From positions 3,953,501 through 4,017,500 of the forward strand of contig NZ_CP076853.1 of the NCBI RefSeq assembly GCF_018987265.1: a DNA stretch of 64,000 nt, in the 5' to 3' direction. Position 1 is the first letter of the stretch, and every line of letters starts with the position of its first letter. Shown here piece by piece: positions 58,510-64,000 of the stretch. A program made the translations under genes and the position numbers. The stretch comes from Rhizobium sp. WYJ-E13 (GTDB lineage: Bacteria > Pseudomonadota > Alphaproteobacteria > Rhizobiales > Rhizobiaceae). The notes beneath the pieces are model-generated. The model searched no databases and was not told the DNA's origin. It saw only the letters and a program-made list of their open reading frames with translations.

Positions 58510-59088
58510 TTATTTTGGCGCGCGTTTGGCGAGGATGCGCTGCAATGTGCGGCGGTGCATATTAAGCCGGCGCGCCGTCTCAGACACGTTGCGCTCGCAT
58601 ATTTCATAGACACGCTGGATGTGTTCCCACCGCACCCGGTCCGCCGACATGGGGTTTTCCGGCAGTTCGGCCTTTTCGCCCGGCCGTTGCGTGAGCGCGG
58701 CAAACACATCATCGGCGTCGGCAGGTTTTGCCAGGTAATCCACAGCCCCGAGCTTCACGGCCGTCACCGCGGTGGCGATATTGCCGTAGCCCGTCAGCAC
58801 GATGATTCGCGTGTCGTCGCGCCGCTGGCGGATCGCCTCGATGACATCGAGGCCGTTGCCGTCACCGAGTCTTAGGTCGACCACGGCATATTTCGGCGGC
58901 CGGCCCTTGGACTTTGCCACACCTTCCGCCACCGATTCGGCCGTTTCCACATGAAAGCCGCGTGCCTCCATAGCCCGTGCTAAACGGCGCAGAAACGGGC
59001 CGTCGTCGTCGACGATCAGCAAGCTCGGGTCAGGCCCGATATGCTCCTCGCTGGAGCCGGCGGAAATCTCGTGGTTCTGATCTGTCAT
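58510..59088 (-). CDS. actR: Redox response regulator ActR (RegA/PrrA type)
   Basis: A 192-aa regulator with a receiver domain (LLIVDDDGPFLRRL, phospho-Asp in AVVDLRLGDGNGLD, LTGYG, LAKPAD) and a short Fis-type C-terminal helix-turn-helix (NVSETARRLNMHRRTLQRILAKRAP). This layout is diagnostic for RegA/PrrA/ActR. It controls respiration, carbon and nitrogen fixation or acid tolerance genes in alphaproteobacteria. It lies 67 bp downstream of actS. Confidence 0.94.
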   Translation of the reverse strand: MTDQNHEISAGSSEEHIGPDPSLLIVDDDGPFLRRLARAMEARGFHVETAESVAEGVAKSKGRPPKYAVVDLRLGDGNGLDVIEAIRQRRDDTRIIVLTGYGNIATAVTAVKLGAVDYLAKPADADDVFAALTQRPGEKAELPENPMSADRVRWEHIQRVYEICERNVSETARRLNMHRRTLQRILAKRAPK

Positions 59089-59155
59089 CGCTACGGTCCC
59101 GGCGGTTGAATGTCCGAATGCGTCAACCGCTTATATCTTGTTTATGCCCACAAAG

Positions 59156-60466
59156 TCATTTTGTCGAATTTGCGTCGATCAATACGCGAGGCCATTCGAT
59201 TCGAATGCGGGCGCCGGCATTTTCCGGATCGCGGTTTTCGAAAAGCAAAGATGCGCCGGAGCGCTCCAGCAGCGTTTTGGCGATGAAAAGCCCCAACCCC
59301 AGGCCTCCAGCCGTATCTTCCCTCTGCCGTTTCGTGACGTAGGGTTCACCGATACGCGTCAGAATATCGGGCGCGTAGCCGTTGCCGTCGTCCTCGATGA
59401 CGATGAGCACCTTTTCGTGATCGTGCTCGACCGTGACCGTCACCTTCTCTCGCGCATAGTCGACAGCGTTCTCGACGAGGTTGCCGAGCCCGTACATGAT
59501 GCCGGCATTGCGGTCGGTAACGGGCTCGCCCCTGCGCGGGCTTTTCTCTATCAACTCCAGCTTGATGCCGAATTCGCGATGCGGCGCCACTATCTCCTCC
59601 ATCATCGAGGAGAGCGGCAACCGCCGCAGATGCGCCTCGCCCTCGGCAGAGAGCGTCGTCAGCCGGCGAAGGATGTCGCGACAGCGCTCGCTCTGGCTGC
59701 GCAGAAGCTGAACATCCTCGCGGAACCGGTCGTCATTCTTGAGCTCGCGCTCCATCTCCTTGGCAACGACGCTGATCGTCGCAAGCGGCGTGCCGAGTTC
59801 GTGGGCTGCGGCGGCCGCAAGCCCGTCGAGCTGGGAGAGATGTTTTTCCCGCTGCAGCACCAGCTCCGTCGCGGCAAGCGCGTCGGCGAGCTGGCTTGCT
59901 TCCATCGAAACCCGGTAGGCATAGAAGGCGGCAAAGGCCATGGTCGACGCGATCGAACACCAGACGCCGAACTGCATGACATTGTGGACGTTGATTTCCA
60001 TCCCGTCGTACCACGGAAGCGGAAAGGGCGAGAAGGCAAGCACGGTAATGCAGACCATCGCAAAGCCGATCAATGCTGTGCTGTAGCGGATTGGCTGTGA
60101 GGCGAAGGAAATGATGACGGGAACGCAGACCAGTGCCGCAAAGGGATTGGCAAGGCCGCCAGTAATGAAGAGCAGCGCGCAGAGCTGCAGAAGGTCGAAA
60201 CCCAAAAGCGCGAAAGCGGCACGCGGCTCAAGCCGGTGAGTCGGCGGATAGCGTATCGTCAGATAGAAATTCACCCCGGCGAGTGCGGCAATCAGCGAGC
60301 AGCTGGCAACCAGCGGCAGGGGGAATTTCAACAGGAACGCGACGATGAAGACTGTTACCGCCTGGCCGGTGACCGCCAGCCATCGTAATCGCACCAAGGT
60401 CTGCAGGCGCAGCCGCCGGCTGCTCAGCCTGTCTTCCCGTGTCTGGGTTTCGGTTTTCTCAATCAC
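59156..60466 (-). CDS. actS: Redox sensor histidine kinase ActS (RegB/PrrB type)
   Basis: A 436-aa membrane kinase with about six N-terminal transmembrane segments, including the ubiquinone-binding loop GGLANPF. The H-box is AAAAHELGTPLATI, and the redox-active Cys of RegB is conserved (SERCRDILRRL). ATPase motifs (NLVENAVDYA, EDDGNGYAP, GLGLGLFIA) are intact. It signals to ActR. It lies 61 bp after hrpB on the same strand. Confidence 0.94.
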   Translation of the reverse strand: MIEKTETQTREDRLSSRRLRLQTLVRLRWLAVTGQAVTVFIVAFLLKFPLPLVASCSLIAALAGVNFYLTIRYPPTHRLEPRAAFALLGFDLLQLCALLFITGGLANPFAALVCVPVIISFASQPIRYSTALIGFAMVCITVLAFSPFPLPWYDGMEINVHNVMQFGVWCSIASTMAFAAFYAYRVSMEASQLADALAATELVLQREKHLSQLDGLAAAAAHELGTPLATISVVAKEMERELKNDDRFREDVQLLRSQSERCRDILRRLTTLSAEGEAHLRRLPLSSMMEEIVAPHREFGIKLELIEKSPRRGEPVTDRNAGIMYGLGNLVENAVDYAREKVTVTVEHDHEKVLIVIEDDGNGYAPDILTRIGEPYVTKRQREDTAGGLGLGLFIAKTLLERSGASLLFENRDPENAGARIRIEWPRVLIDANSTK

Positions 60467-60527
60467 GCCGGACTCCTACAGCCCATACTCTTACAGCATC
60501 GACGCACGGCGCTCCAAGGAAGGCAGA

Positions 60528-62993
60528 TTATGTACCACGGGGCTTTGCCCTTGTCGTCGGCGCCGCTTCATCAGGCTTTTCCGGCCAAGGATGTCTTGGA
60601 TAACGCCCCCGCATATCCGCGCGCACATCTTTCCACGAGCCCGCCCAGAAACCGGGCAGGTCGCGGGTCGTCTGGATCGGCCTGTGGGCCGGAGAAGTAA
60701 GCTCCAGAAGCAGGGGCAATCGTCCGCCGGCGACCGCCGGATGCAGCTTGAGACCGAAAAGCTCCTGTACCCTGATCGTCAGTGTCGGTTCTTCGCCGTC
60801 ATACTGGATCGGATGGCGTTGCCCCGTTGGCGCCTCGAAATGCGTTGGTGCAAGCCGTGCGAGATCGCGCTGCAGGTCGCGCGGCACGAGTGCCATCAGC
60901 CCGTTGGCGAGCCCGGAGACGGAAATATCCGAAAGTCCTCTCGCGTCCGTCTGGAAAGGGATGAACCAGTCTTCCATGTGGTCAAGCAGTGCTTCGTCGC
61001 TCATATCGGGCCATGGTTCACCGATCGTCCGGTGCAGGAAGCCGATCCGCTCCCGAAGCTGCAGGGCCTCCTTGGAAAAGGGAAGCTGATCGAGTCCCAG
61101 TTCCTGCAATCCTTGCGCAAGCGCCCGTACCACCGCCTCGCCCGAGGGTCGTGGAAGCGGCGCTTCCTCGAATACGATCGCGCCGAGCCTTGTGGCTCGA
61201 CGTGCCCGCACCTGCCGGCTCTGCCCGTCGAAAAAGGTCTGATCGTCCGTCCGGATTTCGCCCGGCAGCTCAACTTCGATGTCGGCACGGGAAATGTCCG
61301 CTGCCGCCAGAATTCTCCCCTGTGCAGCCCGGCCCGTCAGGTCGGCAATGACCAGCATCTGGCTGCCAGCCAGCCGCTCGGTCTCCGCCAGCTCCGCACC
61401 GCGGCCATTTGCCATGACATATCGCCCGCGCGCGCCGCGCTGAAGTGCGACCCGATCCGGGAAAGCGTGCAGGAGAAGCCTTCCTGCAAGCGCAGGTTCA
61501 GCACTCGAAATCTTGTTGAAGCCTTCCGAGAGCCTTCCCGCGAGCCGCCTCGAAGCCTCCGCCCTTTCGCCCTTTTCGCCTTTGAAACGTCGGAGACGCT
61601 CTTCCAGATCGATACTGGTGCCGCCGAGCCCTTGCTCGGTCAGTAGCACGGAGATCAGCGCCGCATCCTTGGCATGACCTGATTCACCAGCGGAAACCAC
61701 CATGGCGGCCAGCCGCGGCGGCAGGGCGAGGTCGCGCATCACCTTTCCGCGCGCCGTCAACGCGCCGTCCTTGTCCAGCGCTCCGAGCTGTACCAACAGC
61801 GCACGGGCTTCCTTGATCGTCGTTTCCGGCGGCTGATCGACAAAGGCGAGCAATTTTGTGTCCTGGACGCCCCAATGGGCAAGATCGAGCACGAGACCGG
61901 AAAGGTCGCTCGAAAGGATCTGTGGTGGCGTGAACGCCGGAAGTGCCGCCGTCTGCCCCTGATGCCATAGGCGGATGGCGATGCCCGGCTCTGTTCTTCC
62001 GGCGCGGCCGGCGCGCTGCTCGGCCGAAGCCCGAGACACCCGCACGGTTTCCAGCCGGGTGATGCCTGTCGATGCCTCGAAGACAGGCAGCCGCTGCAAA
62101 CCGCTGTCGATCACGATCCGCACACCGTCGATGGTAATTGAGCTTTCGGCAATCGAGGTCGCAAGCACGATTTTGCGCGTACCTGGTGCTGCGGGACGGA
62201 TCGCCGCATCTTGCTCTTTCTGCCCGAGATTGCCGTAGAGCGGCGCAATTAGCGTCTCGGGGCCGAATCGTCCCTGAAGCCGCTCTGCCGTCCGGGTGAT
62301 CTCCGCCTGACCAGGAAGGAAAGCAAGAATCGATCCGGATTCGCTTGCATGAAAACCGACGATCGCCCGCACCATCGCATCTTCGATTCGCTCGCCGCCC
62401 GGCCGGTCCTGATAGCGAATCTCGATCGGAAAGCTTCGCCCCGTGCTTTCGATAACAGGCGGATGATCGAGCAGGATGGTGACCCGCTCGATATCGAGCG
62501 TTGCCGACATCACAAGGATGCGAAGATCCTCCCGAAGCGCCGATTGAACGTCGAGCGCCAGCGCAAGACCGAAATCGGCATCCAGCGACCGCTCGTGAAA
62601 TTCGTCAAAGATCACAGTCGAGACGCCGGAAAGTTCGGGATCATCGAGAATCATACGAGCGAAGACGCCTTCTGTAACAACTTCGATCCGCGTCCTCGCC
62701 GATATCTTGTTGTCCAGGCGCATGCGGTAACCGACCGTTTCGCCCACCTGCTCGCCCAGCAGGGACGCCATCCGGTGTGCCGCGGCGCGCGCCGCCAGCC
62801 GGCGGGGTTCCAGCAGGATGATTTTCCCGTCGCCGCGCCAGGCCTGGTCAAGCAGATGAAGCGGTACGAGCGTCGTTTTGCCGGCGCCCGGAGGAGCCGA
62901 AAGCACCGCCCGCTTATCCTTGCAAAGCGCCGCGCTGATATCGGGCAGCACATGCGAAACCGGAAGCTCCGGCAAAGAAGTCTTGGTCTTCAC
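60528..62993 (-). CDS. hrpB: ATP-dependent RNA helicase HrpB
   Basis: An 821-aa DEAH-box helicase of the HrpB family. It has Walker A SAPPGAGKTTLVPL, FDEFHERSLDADFG (DEFH), the SAT motif MSATLD, motif V (ATSIAESSITIDG) and motif VI (QRAGRAGRTEPG), then the family-specific C-terminal domain. Precise RNA targets are unknown. The start overlaps the stop of the upstream ornithine-cyclodeaminase-family gene by 4 bp. Confidence 0.94.
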   Translation of the reverse strand: MKTKTSLPELPVSHVLPDISAALCKDKRAVLSAPPGAGKTTLVPLHLLDQAWRGDGKIILLEPRRLAARAAAHRMASLLGEQVGETVGYRMRLDNKISARTRIEVVTEGVFARMILDDPELSGVSTVIFDEFHERSLDADFGLALALDVQSALREDLRILVMSATLDIERVTILLDHPPVIESTGRSFPIEIRYQDRPGGERIEDAMVRAIVGFHASESGSILAFLPGQAEITRTAERLQGRFGPETLIAPLYGNLGQKEQDAAIRPAAPGTRKIVLATSIAESSITIDGVRIVIDSGLQRLPVFEASTGITRLETVRVSRASAEQRAGRAGRTEPGIAIRLWHQGQTAALPAFTPPQILSSDLSGLVLDLAHWGVQDTKLLAFVDQPPETTIKEARALLVQLGALDKDGALTARGKVMRDLALPPRLAAMVVSAGESGHAKDAALISVLLTEQGLGGTSIDLEERLRRFKGEKGERAEASRRLAGRLSEGFNKISSAEPALAGRLLLHAFPDRVALQRGARGRYVMANGRGAELAETERLAGSQMLVIADLTGRAAQGRILAAADISRADIEVELPGEIRTDDQTFFDGQSRQVRARRATRLGAIVFEEAPLPRPSGEAVVRALAQGLQELGLDQLPFSKEALQLRERIGFLHRTIGEPWPDMSDEALLDHMEDWFIPFQTDARGLSDISVSGLANGLMALVPRDLQRDLARLAPTHFEAPTGQRHPIQYDGEEPTLTIRVQELFGLKLHPAVAGGRLPLLLELTSPAHRPIQTTRDLPGFWAGSWKDVRADMRGRYPRHPWPEKPDEAAPTTRAKPRGT

Positions 62994-63937
62994 TTTCGGC
63001 CCGTTACCATTTCATAGGCAAGGATGGCGGCGGCCAGATCCTCGAGCGCTGCACCAACGGATTTGAAGAGCGTAATTTCCTTATCGTCCTTCCGTCCACC
63101 GCTGCTGCCGGAGATCAGTTCTGCAAGCTCGCCGCGTATATCGTCTGCTTTCAATACCCCGCTCTTCAGCGGTTGGACGATGTCGCCGCCTTCGCTGAGC
63201 GCGCCGGCTCTCGTATCTACATATACGGCGGAGCGACGCACGGCATCATCATCGCTCTCGCGCATGCTGGGTTTGAAAGCGCCGACAAGGTCGAGATGGG
63301 CCCCGGGCTTAAGCCACTCGCCACGAATAAGCGGCTCGCTGGAGAGCGTCGCACAGGAAATGATATCGGCCGTTTTCACCGCTGCTTCAATATTGCTCAC
63401 AGCCTCCGCCCGCAGCCCAAGTGCTCGCGCTTCCTCAGCCACCTTCTCCGCCGCCTCGCTATTACGTCCCCAGACATGGTAGCGCCGGATCGGTCTGACT
63501 ATCCCGTGTGCCTGCATGAGGTTGAGTGAAAGTCGGCCGGTACCGCAGACCAGCATTTCCTCCGAATTCGCTCGCGAGAGACAACGAGACGCCAAAGCGG
63601 AAGTCGCTGCGGTCCGTCGAGCCGTCAGTTCTCCGCCCTCGATTACCGCCAGCATCTGGCCGGTTGCTGCAGAGGAAAGCAGATAGCTTCCAAATATCGC
63701 TGGAAGGCTTCGGCGAACATTGCCGGGAAAGACGGAAACAGTCTTGATGCCTGCATATTGCCCGGGAAGCCATGCCGGCATCAGCAGAAGAGTGGCATTC
63801 TCTTCCCCGGGCACCTCCATATCGTGATGATGGCGAACGGGCATGACGCAGGTGCTTCGAAACATTGCCTCGATGGCGTCGATAAGCTCCGCCCAAGGCA
63901 GCGCGGATCGTGTCTGTTGTTCATCGAGTACAATCAT
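62990..63937 (-). CDS. Ornithine cyclodeaminase / mu-crystallin family protein
   Basis: A 315-aa Rossmann-fold enzyme of the OCD/mu-crystallin family. Visible are the active-site Lys in YAGIKTVSVFPGN, Arg in LTARRTAATSALAS, and the Asp region HLDLVGAFKPSMRE, with VCGTGRLSLNLMQA in the nucleotide-binding part. Members cyclise ornithine, reduce pyrroline or piperideine carboxylates, or act as alanine dehydrogenases; the substrate is open. The ATG at 63937 has GGAG seven bases upstream; one 21 bp earlier is possible. It is coupled to hrpB. Confidence 0.87.
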   Translation of the reverse strand: MIVLDEQQTRSALPWAELIDAIEAMFRSTCVMPVRHHHDMEVPGEENATLLLMPAWLPGQYAGIKTVSVFPGNVRRSLPAIFGSYLLSSAATGQMLAVIEGGELTARRTAATSALASRCLSRANSEEMLVCGTGRLSLNLMQAHGIVRPIRRYHVWGRNSEAAEKVAEEARALGLRAEAVSNIEAAVKTADIISCATLSSEPLIRGEWLKPGAHLDLVGAFKPSMRESDDDAVRRSAVYVDTRAGALSEGGDIVQPLKSGVLKADDIRGELAELISGSSGGRKDDKEITLFKSVGAALEDLAAAILAYEMVTGRK

Positions 63938-64000
63938 TCTCAAACTCCGTATCGGCATGGATATATAGCTGTTTCAGACTACCGATTGGGGCGGTCGAGG

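Overview
The window is a core chromosomal segment of a member of the Rhizobiaceae, most likely Rhizobium. The support is the protein content (ChvG/ChvI, truncated HprK, DivL, ActS/ActR, PhaZ, MmcB and AddAB of alphaproteobacterial type), the high-GC codon use, and a gene order typical of the origin-proximal rhizobial chromosome. I see no tRNA or rRNA genes, insertion sequences, prophage, CRISPR array or genomic island. The genes are tightly packed, with many 1-8 bp start/stop overlaps.

Layout. (1) 1-3302: the 5' end of rho, then hemE-hemJ on the minus strand. An AT-rich 401-bp gap (2080-2480) follows, carrying DnaA-box-like and GANTC motifs, and then ppsR on the plus strand. The hemE/ppsR gap is where alphaproteobacterial chromosome origins lie, so this is the likely oriC. 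(2) 3337-6100: maf-aroE-coaE-dnaQ, an overlapping plus-strand run with a near-perfect ParB parS site at the maf/aroE junction. (3) 6158-10139: secB and fxsA on the minus strand, then divergent tim44-like, mltA, smr and an XRE regulator. (4) 10273-17506: gyrB, a nitroreductase, a glutathionyl-hydroquinone reductase, an FAH-family enzyme, PHB depolymerase phaZ and a DUF2852 gene. (5) 17596-23486: a YgjP-type protease, trpF-trpB-trpA, accD and folC. (6) 23535-41147: a long minus-strand block. It reads chvI-chvG-hprK-manX-ptsH (two-component system plus an incomplete nitrogen-type PTS), ahcY, then divL, a tsaE-amgK fusion, a murU-like gene, addB-addA and trxA. (7) 41485-44246: pckA, arfB and alkB on the plus strand. 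(8) 44286-49709: a minus-strand histidine operon (hisB, DUF2628, hisH, two uncharacterised small genes, hisA, hisF, hisE) ending in coaA. (9) 49888-57073: hslV-GNAT-hslU, a DUF1402 protein, a cytochrome P450 and glcB. (10) 57152-63937: an L,D-transpeptidase lipoprotein, mmcB, actR/actS, hrpB and an ornithine-cyclodeaminase-family gene.

Functional links. Several neighbours fit together: origin plus parS (replication and segregation); HPr, EIIA and HprK beside ChvG/ChvI and opposite pckA (carbon and envelope signalling); divL heading an operon with cell-wall recycling and recombination genes; and phaZ, pckA and glcB (storage polymer and C2/C4 carbon metabolism). The items most worth checking are the oriC/parS pair, the Tyr-for-His DivL, the AccD lacking most zinc-finger cysteines, the ahcY palindrome, and the small unknown genes and acetyltransferase embedded in the his and hslVU operons. 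I found no convincing wholly undescribed multi-gene system.
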